Assembly (NCBI RefSeq): GCF_021401125.1
Contig: NZ_JACBFQ010000001.1
Coordinates: 930,001 to 994,000 of the forward strand
Length of the DNA stretch: 64,000 nt
Reading direction: 5' to 3'
From: Xanthobacter sp. NM-59
Lineage (GTDB): Bacteria > Pseudomonadota > Alphaproteobacteria > Rhizobiales > Xanthobacteraceae
Shown in pieces: positions 1 through 7,880 of this stretch. Below the pieces are notes generated by a model, which worked only from the letters and a program-made list of their open reading frames with translations, ran no database searches and was not told the DNA's origin. The number at the start of each line of letters is the position of its first letter. Position 1 is the stretch's first letter. A program made the translations under genes and the position numbers.

Positions 1-173
1 CCCTTGGCAGAAATGCTCGCCGCCAGCGCCTCGATATGGGCCTCGCTGTGCGGGGTCTTGCGGGCGTTGCGGGGCGATTTCTTCAGCTTGTTCAGCGGCA
101 CGAACAGCACCGCGCCGTTCTCAATCGCGGAAGCTTCGAGAACCGTGGTGGTCGTTTCGATAGTGTCGGTCAT
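1..173 (-). CDS. ParB/Spo0J-like nuclease-domain protein, N-terminal part (cut by window edge)
   Basis: Only about the first 57 codons are present, reading leftward from ATG at 171-173. The translation has a Thr-rich start and then a segment VPLNKLKKSPRNARK followed by an alpha-helical IEALAASI stretch. This is the start of the ParB-like nuclease fold, where the L-x-x-S-x-x-N-x-R element is typical. Such proteins on plasmids and integrative elements act in partition or in element maintenance as DNA-binding or nuclease proteins. It probably belongs to the integrative element. The C-terminal helix-turn-helix expected for the family lies outside the window, so subfamily and function remain open. 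Confidence 0.7.
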   Translation of the reverse strand, partial: MTDTIETTTTVLEASAIENGAVLFVPLNKLKKSPRNARKTPHSEAHIEALAASISAK

Positions 174-456
174 GGTCTTGATCCTTTGGCTTGGGTTGGA
201 GCGCAGCGCTGCGCTGCAACCCTGGCCGTCGCCGAGACTGGGGGGTGCAAGGTGCAAGGGCGGCTGGGGCGGAGGGGGATCACCCGGCCTGCACAAGCGG
301 ATTGAACCTATGGGCGAGTCTGAAACAGGCATCCGCGCGGAAGGCCGGGGAAACCGTCCCGGCCGAGCGTCAGCGATCCCTTGCACCGCGCCAGGGGGCA
401 GCGCCCCCAAGCGACTGCCCGGCACGAGCGAAAGCGGGCGCCGGGAATGATGACCG

Positions 457-504
457 GATCAGGATGTACAAAGCCGTAGAACCTGAAAGCCGTGCATCCT
501 GATC
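457..504. repeat. Inverted repeat, 13-bp arms with one mismatch
   Basis: Arms at 457-469 (GATCAGGATGTAC) and 492-504 (GTGCATCCTGATC) match at 12 of 13 positions and are separated by 22 bases. There is no T-run after either arm, so this is more like a protein-binding dyad or an RNA stem than an intrinsic terminator. It lies about 280 bases upstream of the ParB-like start. A partition or regulatory site is possible but is inference only. Confidence 0.45.
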
Positions 505-530
505 GCCGTCTTTCCTCATGAGTACGACGA

Positions 531-556
531 AGCGCCCCGCCCGAAGACGGGGCGCT
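531..556 (-). terminator. GC-rich hairpin just downstream of the DUF2958 gene
   Basis: Perfect 9-bp arms (AGCGCCCCG at 531-539, CGGGGCGCT at 548-556) with an 8-base loop begin 11 bases past the DUF2958 stop on the minus strand. No T-tract follows, so it may be a transcript 3' end stabiliser or a weak terminator. Confidence 0.45.
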
Positions 557-566
557 ATCGCGATCG

Positions 567-920
567 TCAGTCGGTGACGACTCTGCCGGATTGGCGGGCG
601 CGCTGAGTGTACCAGCTCAAGGGATGCTCGGCCCTGAAGTGGAGGTCACGCTCAACCGGAAGCCGGAGCCGTCCGCGCACCGAGCGGATTTCTGCAAGGC
701 TGACATAGCCGAGTTCGGGTTCGCCAAGGCCGAGATCGCAGAGGCCGAATAGACGGTCGGGGTTTTCGGGATCGGCTTCGGTGAGAAGCCAGGTGGCGCC
801 GGCGTCCGGTGTGAAGAGCTTGACGACGGGACGCGGATCGATGTCCTCGCCGGCGGCGCTGCGAGCACCATTGGCGAGAAGTCGGGCGTAGAGTTCGTTG
901 GTGATGAGCGCTGCGGCCAT
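567..920 (-). CDS. DUF2958 domain-containing protein
   Basis: A 117-residue protein covering the whole DUF2958 family length. It shows the family's characteristic segments: an N-terminal LYARLLANG, the central VVKLFTPDAGATWLLTE, then FGLCDLGLGEPELGYVSL, and RLRLPVERDLHF near the end. The ATG at 918-920 is preceded by a good ribosome site (GGGAGG, about 6 bases upstream). DUF2958 proteins are small soluble proteins of unknown biochemical role that recur on plasmids and integrative elements of Alphaproteobacteria, often near ParB-like and DUF736/DUF2840 genes. Here it sits between the ParB-like gene and the AlpA regulator. Family assignment is firm; function is unknown. Confidence 0.85.
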   Translation of the reverse strand: MAAALITNELYARLLANGARSAAGEDIDPRPVVKLFTPDAGATWLLTEADPENPDRLFGLCDLGLGEPELGYVSLAEIRSVRGRLRLPVERDLHFRAEHPLSWYTQRARQSGRVVTD

Positions 921-1282
921 GTCGGCCTCCCTTCGATGTCACCCTCCGATCGAGGGCGAGGAGGCGTTCGGCCGGCGCAATCGAGCGGCGTGGTCAGGCC
1001 CTACACGGTCCGGTGCGGGCCGGGCTTGACCGCGCTGCGGCGGCGGTCAGCGTTACCGGAGCTCGTCGAGAGGGAAATATCGAAAGCCACAGGCAGCGCA
1101 CACTCGAAGAAACGACAAATCCGGACCTCCGGTAGCAAGGGTCGTGGAGTCGCCCGCGCTCACCTTCCGTTTCTTTCGCGATGGCCGCCGATTTCCGCAC
1201 GCCCACCTCTGGGGTCTTCAATACGCAAGCAGTGCGCGTCACCTTGGTCGCAGTCATTCCACTGCGATCGAGGGCGATCGAC
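921..1282. other. Divergent intergenic region between DUF2958 and AlpA-type genes
   Basis: No gene is supported. It must contain the divergent promoters of the DUF2958 gene (leftward) and the AlpA-type gene (rightward). A small dyad CCCTC-N5-GAGGG lies at 942-956, about 20 bases upstream of the DUF2958 start, and could be an operator. Nothing else stands out. Confidence 0.4.
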
Positions 1283-1672
1283 ATGAAACCCGAACACACG
1301 ATTTCTCAAGAAGACCGGACCTTGGCCTCCGACACTGCACAGCCATCCACCGTCGAGCCCGTCGAGAGCAGCCACAGGCGGTTTCAGCCGCCCGCCGATC
1401 TGTTCAAGCGTGTGATCCGCCGCCCGGAGCTTCGCAAGATCGTGCCACTCGCCGACACGACGATCTACGAAATGGAACAGCGCGGCGAGTTTCCGAAGCG
1501 TTTCTTCCTGACGCCACGCTGCGTGGTGTGGGATTTGGCCGAAGTTGAGACCTGGCTCGATGAACGGCGCCGCGCATCGGATGCGGACATCGTGCGCAAA
1601 GCGTCTCCGCCGGATGTTCATCAACGGCGTGCGCGACCAGTGAAGTCGTCGCTTCATCTACGTGATCGGTAA
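1283..1672 (+). CDS. AlpA-family (MerR-like) DNA-binding regulator of the element
   Basis: About 129 residues from ATG at 1283. The central part (LRKIVPLADTTIYEMEQRGEFPKR, residues about 48-72, quoted only to locate it by its key residues Leu-Ser/Ala-Thr-Ile-Tyr and Gly-Glu-Phe-Pro) followed by VWDLAEVETWLDER is the AlpA/excisionase winged-helix signature: a turn that reads DNA, the GEFPKR wing, and the W-x-x-x-E-V-x-x-W-L helix. AlpA proteins activate integrase genes or act as excisionases in P4-like elements. Upstream in-frame extension to 1181 exists but lacks a ribosome site and the family's usual start. It is the likely partner of the P4-type integrase at 6281-7537, although the two are separated by the defence genes. 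Confidence 0.8.
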   Translation: MKPEHTISQEDRTLASDTAQPSTVEPVESSHRRFQPPADLFKRVIRRPELRKIVPLADTTIYEMEQRGEFPKRFFLTPRCVVWDLAEVETWLDERRRASDADIVRKASPPDVHQRRARPVKSSLHLRDR

Positions 1673-1783
1673 CACGGTGCCATGAGCCACATTTACGTAA
1701 CTCAGCGGCATCCATGAGAATCATTGCCGGAGGGGCGCATCGAACTCCTTCGATTACACCCACAGTACTGCCCCCAATTACCT

Positions 1784-3664
1784 TCAGGTGGCAACAATCT
1801 CGATCTCGTCATCGGCGAACCAGCCCCGCTCAAGGAGCGCGGTGCGCGCCAAGCCGGGATCGTCGGAATAATAGACGATGGCGAGGCTCTCCTCCGCTCG
1901 GCTGCAGGTCACGTAGAAGAGACGACGAGTGCGGGCGATGCTGGTGTCGTTACCCGCTGCCTCATTTTCGAGGTCGGTCTTGGTCTTCTCTTTTGTCCCC
2001 ATAAGCTTGCCGTAGCTGAACAGGAAGCCACGTGCTTCATCGTCGCTGATCACCACCATAACACGAGGGAACTCGCGCCCCTTCACACCTTGATGGGTAT
2101 CAAACTGCGACACGCCACGGACATAGCGATCATATTTTTCGATCTCGGGGAAAGGTGCGTCGAGCGCCCGACGCCAAGCACCCGCCTCGGTGCTCGCATC
2201 ATCTTCCGGCTCGGTCCCCGCATCTGCGAGCACCTCGGGAACAAACGGTTGCAGCACCTCGGGAATGACAAAAAGCTCTGTCGCGGCCACGTAGCGCAGT
2301 ACGGCGCGTAGGGTCGGCGGGTTCTCCGCCAGCAGCAACACCTTGAGGCCATCACACGCAACCTTCGCGCGTTCAAGCTCCGCTTGCTGCTTTTCTCCAG
2401 CGTCCGTCAACCGCTGGCGATCAAGCAATGGCGAGGTCTGGCGGATCGCCGCTGCGGTCGCGAAACGGTCGCCCGCCGCCAGCGCGTTCGCCAGCGGGAG
2501 CAACTCACGGGTGAAGAAGCCCAGACCGCGGCCCGTGCCGTCGAGCAACCCCGTGCGCATCGGTTCGTAGGCGTAAAGCGACCCGAAGAAATGTTCGAAC
2601 CCGAAACGGCGCGCCGACATTAGATGTTCAAGGGCGAGCATCTTCACCCCGTCGCGGTCGGGGAGCCAAGCCTCATCGCCAGTCAGCTCGGCCATTTTCG
2701 TTGCCGCGGCCGCTTCGACATCCCTCTTGTTGCCGACAGTTTCTGGCGCGAGGAACAGCCGAACGGTCCCCTCGGGAGCGTCACTGCGCGCCTGCTGCTC
2801 CTGTTTGTCATCGTCGGAGCGGATCTTGTTTATGAGCGCAATCACGCGCTTGGGGCAGCGGTGATTCATCGCCTTGCGCGGCTTTGCCCAGGTTTCGGGA
2901 ATCGCCTCGGCGAGGCCGACCTTACCATCGGCGTAAATGCGCTGCATGGTGTCGCCGAATAGTCCCAAGCAGAACTGTGCTGGGAAAGCCGCCTGGACGT
3001 CGAGCAGCGCGTCCATAAGGCGTCTTGCGGTGTCCTGGCTCTCGTCGATCAAAAGGATCGGATAGCTGGCAATCAGGAGCCGGCGCAGGCCCGGCTTTGC
3101 GTTCAGAAACGCCGCGGTCATGGCAATAACCTCGGCGTGATTGAGCGAATCGCGCGTACGATTGTCTCCGGTTGGGCTGTAGATGAACCTCGCTATCGTT
3201 GGGAGGCCATCACGGCGCCGTGTCTTGCTCTCGATCGACTGCGCACGCTCAATCGCAGCTTTGCCCGACCGACCTTTCGCCTGCTTCTCCTCGAGATCGG
3301 CAATCTCGGCGAGCAGGTTTGTGTCGAGCCACTTGCGAATGTCGTCGTCATGGCCGCGTATCAGCGACCACGCGAAAGCGTGGATTGTAGAAACGTCGAC
3401 CCGCGGATCGAATTCGAGCCGCTGCACGATCTCGTCGCAAGCGGCATTGGTATAGGTGATGATCGCGACCTTCTGACCGGTCAGTTTCAGTTCGCGGCCT
3501 TGGCGCTCGCACAGGTCACGTACTGCCTGGACCAGCGACCGGGTCTTGCCCGAACCGGCACCCGCGTAGAGGAAGAAGCTGCGCGGCGCGGCAAGATCCA
3601 GACAGCTGCGAATAGTCTCGTCCGCCTTCGCATCAAACAAATCGTCGGCATTCGCCCTGGTCAT
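1784..3664 (-). CDS. gajB: UvrD/Rep-family superfamily 1 helicase, GajB-like (Gabija defence)
   Basis: A 626-residue SF1 helicase. Walker A AGAGSGKT at residues 34-41, motif Ia region with ITYTNAA at about 69-75, Walker B LLIDESQD at 204-211, motif III GLFGDTMQRIY at 234-244, and near the C-terminus THQGVKGREF (motif V) and RLFYVTCSRA (motif VI) are all present. The start codon overlaps the stop of the OLD-family nuclease upstream (ATGA at 3661-3664), with a GAGGGAG ribosome site. In Gabija, GajB is the helicase-like NTPase that works with GajA to block phage. The length exceeds the roughly 494 residues of the Bacillus prototype, so this is a larger variant; an OLD class 2/UvrD pair outside strict Gabija is the alternative name. 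Confidence 0.85.
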   Translation of the reverse strand: MTRANADDLFDAKADETIRSCLDLAAPRSFFLYAGAGSGKTRSLVQAVRDLCERQGRELKLTGQKVAIITYTNAACDEIVQRLEFDPRVDVSTIHAFAWSLIRGHDDDIRKWLDTNLLAEIADLEEKQAKGRSGKAAIERAQSIESKTRRRDGLPTIARFIYSPTGDNRTRDSLNHAEVIAMTAAFLNAKPGLRRLLIASYPILLIDESQDTARRLMDALLDVQAAFPAQFCLGLFGDTMQRIYADGKVGLAEAIPETWAKPRKAMNHRCPKRVIALINKIRSDDDKQEQQARSDAPEGTVRLFLAPETVGNKRDVEAAAATKMAELTGDEAWLPDRDGVKMLALEHLMSARRFGFEHFFGSLYAYEPMRTGLLDGTGRGLGFFTRELLPLANALAAGDRFATAAAIRQTSPLLDRQRLTDAGEKQQAELERAKVACDGLKVLLLAENPPTLRAVLRYVAATELFVIPEVLQPFVPEVLADAGTEPEDDASTEAGAWRRALDAPFPEIEKYDRYVRGVSQFDTHQGVKGREFPRVMVVISDDEARGFLFSYGKLMGTKEKTKTDLENEAAGNDTSIARTRRLFYVTCSRAEESLAIVYYSDDPGLARTALLERGWFADDEIEIVAT

Positions 3665-5982
3665 GCGGCCACTCCCTCTTTGGCCGGCAATATCTCGATC
3701 TGTTTCTTCTTGAGTCGCTCCTGCAGCCAGGTCAGACCTTCGTTGATATAGCGCGGCACACTCAGGGTCTCGAACATCTCGGCATCAAGTACGTCGAGAG
3801 CGAACTCTGCCTTCTTCCCGGTTTTGAGTGCCGTGAACATCGTCGCGCCAACCGTGGTCGCGCCGCCACCCGCAACGATCGCGTCGCGGAACTTGGCGAC
3901 CAGCCCGGTGCCCGGAAGCGCAGCGAAGAAGGAAAGGTTCTCAAATGCGAGCGCATCCTCGAACGTATAGGGATAGGCGGTCTCACTCGTGGCGGCACCC
4001 GGAAGCGTCACGTCGACCGGCAACTGATAAGCGGCGCGCACTGCGAACAGCGGATCACCTGCGGGTTCGAGCGTTCGCTCCGCCGGCGTCGCTCCCCATA
4101 ACGCGTCTACGCTGGTCCGCGCCGGCACCCATTGTCGAAGCGTTGTGTTGTTGGTGGTCTGTCCCGCACCCGGCCTGGGCGGTACCGATGTGGTCGTTCC
4201 GGACGCTTGGCTGTCGAGATCGGTGATGATCAACGTGAGCAGACCAAGATGTTCGATCAGCGGGCGAAGGCGATGGGCATGGCTGCCGCCGATCTCGAGC
4301 AGAGTGATGTAGCTCTTGCTGAGTGCCTCGAACTTGTGGCGAATAAAGTTGGGAACGATCATGCGTTCCGCCGGCCCTTCGACCAGGATGGCGGCATCCG
4401 CGAAGAACAGGTCTGCGTGTTGCGCGCGCAAGTAGCGCGTCACGAACCGGGCCGTCTCGTTGCCCGCACCGAACACCTCCGAGAGGTTGATCACCGTAGA
4501 GACTGGTATCCGCGACACCATGCCAGCGGGCAGGCGCCGAAAGTAGCGCAAACATTCGAACGAGACCTCATGCGCGACATGGCTCGAATGCGTACTGACC
4601 ACAAGTTGGCTGCGTCGCAGTTTGGTGTCTTTGAGATCTGGATGGGCGCGAAGTACTTCGTAGGCCTTGTTAATGAACACCTGCTGGACCTGCGCGTGGA
4701 GATGCGCCTCGGGCTCCTCGACCAGGACGAGGTGCAGCGGCTCTATCACGGCAGCGGGATTGGTGGTCGCGGCTTTGCCCACACGCATCCACGAATCCCG
4801 GAAGCTCATCAGTCGGAAGATCATCGAGATGAGGTTCTGATAGCCGAGCCCGTTGTTGTTTTCGGGTAGGCGCAGCACCGGCACCACCGCTTCGCCCTCA
4901 GCTGGCGTCACATCGACCACAAAGGTCACCGCCGAGGAGTGGTTGAGGCCGTCGATCGCCTTGAGCCGAGTCGACACCTTCGGTTTAGGGTCGGTGACGC
5001 CGGGATAACCCATGCCCTCGACCTCGCTGAACGCCGCTTCAAAGCTCTCCGTAAGCTTTTGATCGAATGCGTCCTGCGCCGCTTCGATCGCCTGCAACGC
5101 CCCCAAATCCTTGACATCCGGTACCTTGGTCGGATCGAGGTGCTTGGAATAATAGCTGCGCAGCTGATCGGAGAGCCGACTGCCGGCCGATCCGGCCGGC
5201 GCGTCCTCGTCCTCATCGCTCGGCGCTTCCTCGCCGAACCCGCGCTGCGCTGGAATATCGTGGATGCGCACCAGCCCCTTCAGCGGTTCGCCGTCAAGGC
5301 TAAGTGAAGCGGCGGGCATCGATTGCGGACGCGCCTGGCCATTGAGCGGAGCTTGGAGCTGCGCGGGATCGAGGGTGAATGCACGGATGGTGAAGCTCTT
5401 GGCCAGCCGCCGACTCAAATAATCGACAAGGGTCGACGGCCATAGCGTGAGCTTTGGCTCCGGCCTCTCCTGACCCTCGGCAGCAATTTTCTCGGCATGC
5501 GCCTGCGTCGCGGCGGCGCGCAGTGCCTCGGCGTCTGCGACCGCAGCCAAGAAATCCTTATAGAGATCACCAAGATTGCTTGGCTCATACCGAAGTCGCA
5601 CCCCGAGCAGACCGCCTTCCCAATCCAACGTCGGAATCAGGTCGCGAACGTGGTGCATCTCCCCTGGATCTACATCGAACCAGAGATCGAGCGTGGGGAG
5701 CAGCGGCAGCCACGGCTCAAGTGTGAGCTCGACTACTTCATCGGTCCGCTTCGCATCAATCCAACTCCGGCCTATCCGATCAATCGCCGGCCAGTGACAT
5801 AGCGTAACGTCATGGATTTCGAACGGACAGCGTCGCGGCACGAGGAAGCGCCGCAATGCAAGCATTGCCGAGCTCTTGCCACTATTATTGGCACCGACGA
5901 ACAGCGTCTGCTTCTCAGCGAGGTCGATTCGCACTGATAGCAATTTACGAAAATTCGCAATCTCAACGAATTTGATAAGCAC
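3661..5982 (-). CDS. gajA: OLD-family ATP-dependent endonuclease with TOPRIM domain, GajA-like (Gabija defence)
   Basis: A 773-residue protein starting at GTG (5980-5982) behind a strong GGGGGGAG site. The N-terminal ABC-type ATPase has Walker A GANNSGKS (residues 30-37), a signature-like NNNGLGYQN region near 375, Walker B VLVEEPEAHLHA (about 419-430) and the switch His in STHSSH (463-468). The C-terminal TOPRIM nuclease follows, with its glutamate in ILVEGPAER (E535) and the DxD pair in ITDLDSQ (D588, D590). GajA nicks specific DNA when nucleotide levels drop during infection. An acidic, low-complexity insert (about residues 250-268) and a longer C-terminus make it larger than the prototype of about 578 residues. 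Cotranscribed with gajB by a 4-base overlap. Confidence 0.85.
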   Translation of the reverse strand: MLIKFVEIANFRKLLSVRIDLAEKQTLFVGANNSGKSSAMLALRRFLVPRRCPFEIHDVTLCHWPAIDRIGRSWIDAKRTDEVVELTLEPWLPLLPTLDLWFDVDPGEMHHVRDLIPTLDWEGGLLGVRLRYEPSNLGDLYKDFLAAVADAEALRAAATQAHAEKIAAEGQERPEPKLTLWPSTLVDYLSRRLAKSFTIRAFTLDPAQLQAPLNGQARPQSMPAASLSLDGEPLKGLVRIHDIPAQRGFGEEAPSDEDEDAPAGSAGSRLSDQLRSYYSKHLDPTKVPDVKDLGALQAIEAAQDAFDQKLTESFEAAFSEVEGMGYPGVTDPKPKVSTRLKAIDGLNHSSAVTFVVDVTPAEGEAVVPVLRLPENNNGLGYQNLISMIFRLMSFRDSWMRVGKAATTNPAAVIEPLHLVLVEEPEAHLHAQVQQVFINKAYEVLRAHPDLKDTKLRRSQLVVSTHSSHVAHEVSFECLRYFRRLPAGMVSRIPVSTVINLSEVFGAGNETARFVTRYLRAQHADLFFADAAILVEGPAERMIVPNFIRHKFEALSKSYITLLEIGGSHAHRLRPLIEHLGLLTLIITDLDSQASGTTTSVPPRPGAGQTTNNTTLRQWVPARTSVDALWGATPAERTLEPAGDPLFAVRAAYQLPVDVTLPGAATSETAYPYTFEDALAFENLSFFAALPGTGLVAKFRDAIVAGGGATTVGATMFTALKTGKKAEFALDVLDAEMFETLSVPRYINEGLTWLQERLKKKQIEILPAKEGVAA

Positions 5983-6280
5983 GTTCTCCCCCCGGAGCAG
6001 ACAGCTTAATTACTTCAGCCCCTCCGTTTGCACACCTCGCAATGGCGAAGGCGAAATTCACTCAAGGGCTGCTTGCAGTCTATGTTCTATGGTGGTCATT
6101 TGGAACAGGTGGCTGCTTTAGGCTCGCTTTGCTCATCGCCGCAGGTCAGCCTCGCCCCGCAAACAGGGTTGTTGAGGGTCAACCCCTTGGTCAGGCCGGA
6201 TCGATTCCATCTGTTTCAGCAGAACCAGCCCCGGAAATCAGAAGCTGGCGAGGCATAGGTCGATACTGCGTTGTCTACGA

Positions 6281-7537
6281 TCAGGGTGCCGCCTCCCTCC
6301 CCATAAACACCATCGACGGCGGCAACAGCGTCGGTGCCCGCTTCTGGCCATTCACCCAGGCATCGATCATATCGGCCCACTCCTGGAGCATATGCCGGCG
6401 CTGCGGTTCGTATTCTGCCTTGTTGTAGACACCACGTGACGAGCGCCCGTCCTCGTGGGCGAGGCATTTCTCGATCCAGTCGCTGTTGAAGCCCATCTCG
6501 TTCAGGAGCGTCGAGCCGGTCCGGCGCAAGTCATGGACCGTGAACGGCTCCAGCGGCACGCCCTCCTTCTTTGCCCGCGCCACGACGGCCGTAGTCACGC
6601 GATTGAAGGTGGCGCGCGACATGGGAGCGTCGGCGTCATAGCGGGACGGCAGCAGGAAGCGCGAATTGCCGGCGCAGGTCTTCAGGGCGATCAGAATGTC
6701 GAGCGACTGTTGCGAGAGGTAGACGTTGTGCGCCTTCGACCGCTTCATGCGCTCCTTCGGAATGGTCCAGACGGCGTTCTCGAAATCGACTTCGTCCCAG
6801 ACCGCGTCCTGCAGCTCGCTCTTGCGCACCATGGTGAGCAGGATCAGGCGCAGGCCGAGGCGGATGGTCGGCAGGGTCGGCACGTGCTCGATCTGCTGCA
6901 GCATGATCTTGATCTCGGCCGGTGACAGCGCGCGGTCCTTCGGCTGGAAGGTCGCGATCGAGGCCGGCCCGACCTCGTCGGCCGGGTTCGGCACCTTCTC
7001 GCCGTGCAGGATAGCGAAGGCGAAGATCTGTTTGACGATGTCGCGGACGTGGACGGCGGTCGCCGGGGCGCCGCGCTCCTTCACCTTGGCGCAGAGCTGG
7101 CGCAGATCATCCGGCGTCACCTCGGTCAGAAGGCGGTTCTTCCAGGCGGGGAGAATGTCACGATCGAGGATGGCCTTGCGCATCGAGCGTGTGCTCTCCG
7201 CCATGCGCGCGTCCTTGATCCATAAGGCGCACACCGCACCGAAGCTGCGCTCCATCGCCTTGCGCCGCTTGTCGCGCTGCTTCTCGTGGGCCGGCGAAAG
7301 TCCCTCCGCCACCAGCTTTCGTGCGGTGATGCAGCGCTCGCGCGCTTCGGCGAGCGTGAAGCCATCGGGGCCGTAGGGGCCGATCGTCAGCGTCTCCCGG
7401 CGGCCGTTCAGACGGTAGTCGTATCGGAAGGTGATTTGGCCTGTCGTGGCGACGGAAACGTACATACCGTCACGGTCGGCCACCTTGTATGATTTATCCT
7501 TTGGTTTCAGCCTCTTGATGGCCATGTCGGTGAGCAT
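6281..7537 (-). CDS. P4-type tyrosine recombinase (integrase)
   Basis: 418 residues from ATG at 7535-7537 (MLTDMAIKRLKPKDK), the usual start of P4-like integrases; a longer TTG-started form to 7609 is possible but has atypical N-terminal sequence. An N-terminal arm-binding domain (DUF4102 type, with WRNDYRLNG-like strand and the LGPYG-like TIGPYG turn) is followed by a SAM-like core-binding domain and the catalytic domain. Catalytic residues visible: Arg in LTMVRKSEL, His-x-x-Arg in VHDLRRTG, His in CLAHED, and Tyr in GVYNKAEY. It integrates and excises the element by site-specific recombination, here at guaA. It reads leftward, away from guaA. Confidence 0.9.
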   Translation of the reverse strand: MLTDMAIKRLKPKDKSYKVADRDGMYVSVATTGQITFRYDYRLNGRRETLTIGPYGPDGFTLAEARERCITARKLVAEGLSPAHEKQRDKRRKAMERSFGAVCALWIKDARMAESTRSMRKAILDRDILPAWKNRLLTEVTPDDLRQLCAKVKERGAPATAVHVRDIVKQIFAFAILHGEKVPNPADEVGPASIATFQPKDRALSPAEIKIMLQQIEHVPTLPTIRLGLRLILLTMVRKSELQDAVWDEVDFENAVWTIPKERMKRSKAHNVYLSQQSLDILIALKTCAGNSRFLLPSRYDADAPMSRATFNRVTTAVVARAKKEGVPLEPFTVHDLRRTGSTLLNEMGFNSDWIEKCLAHEDGRSSRGVYNKAEYEPQRRHMLQEWADMIDAWVNGQKRAPTLLPPSMVFMGREAAP

Positions 7538-7738
7538 GGGGACGGCCTCGTTGACGATCCAAAACGCCTTTTCGAGCCCCAATTTTACCGTCAAATCTGA
7601 TACCGTCAATCAACGCGAATAATCGTTATAAAACAGCGTACTAACTTGGCTTTCCGTGGGCTGCTTCCGTTTTCGGCCTGACGGTAGGGCAAAAATCCGG
7701 CCGACGGCGAAAAATGCGTACCGTCGCGCACACCGTCA
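7465..7738. promoter_or_regulatory. Cluster of ACCGTC(A) repeats between integrase gene and guaA
   Basis: Copies of ACCGTC occur at 7587-7592, 7602-7607, 7720-7725 and 7732-7737, with one inverted copy at 7680-7685 and one more inside the integrase gene at 7466-7471. Four of them extend to TACCGTCA (7465, 7586, 7601, and inverted at 7679-7686). Two are only 15 bp apart. Placement between integrase and attachment site matches arm-type integrase or excisionase sites; a role in int autoregulation is equally possible. The binding protein is inferred, not shown. Confidence 0.6.
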
Positions 7739-7849
7739 GAGCCCGTCGCTTCAAGGCGATAGGCTCTGATAGCGATCGATTGACTTTTTGTTTGATTTCA
7801 GCTAGTTATGATGATGTTGCGATAGTTCGCGAAACGCCGCGAACCACAT

Positions 7850-7880
7850 CATTTCATTCCCACTCAATCGTGCCCGGCGG
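7850..7880. other. Predicted attachment site (attR or attL) at the guaA 3' end
   Basis: The last codons of guaA (PPGTIEWE, stop at 7854-7856) are a conserved sequence repeatedly used as an attachment site by P4-type integrases. The integrase gene starts about 315 bases away on the island side, and guaA retains its complete C-terminus, as expected when the element carries a copy that restores the gene end. The exact core limits cannot be set without the other junction. Confidence 0.6.

Larger units (their letters stand above)
174..566. other. Intergenic region between ParB-like gene and DUF2958 gene
   Basis: No convincing gene lies here. It contains a long imperfect inverted repeat (457-504) and a GC-rich perfect hairpin (531-556), both listed separately. 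The part next to the ParB-like gene (174-300) should hold its promoter; I cannot pick -35/-10 boxes with confidence. Confidence 0.5.
1..7853. mobile_element. Right part of an integrative element inserted at the 3' end of guaA
   Basis: The stretch from the window edge to the guaA stop codon carries a ParB-like gene, DUF2958, an AlpA-type regulator, a Gabija-type defence pair and a tyrosine integrase. The integrase is the last gene before guaA, the usual place for the integrase of an island that uses the guaA 3' end as its attachment site. Everything right of the guaA stop looks like core chromosome. The other end lies beyond the left edge: I found no second copy of the guaA 3' terminal sequence in 1-7850. 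Whether the element is conjugative cannot be judged, because no transfer genes are visible here. Confidence 0.75.

Noticed and set aside
6166-6185. Short hairpin GGGTTG/CAACCC between gajA and the integrase gene
   Set aside because: Only 6 bp with an 8-base loop and no T-run; too weak to call a terminator.
7538-7609. Longer integrase start at TTG 7607-7609
   Set aside because: The extra 24 residues do not fit P4-type integrases, and the extension would run through two of the TACCGTCA repeats. ATG at 7535-7537 gives the family's usual start.
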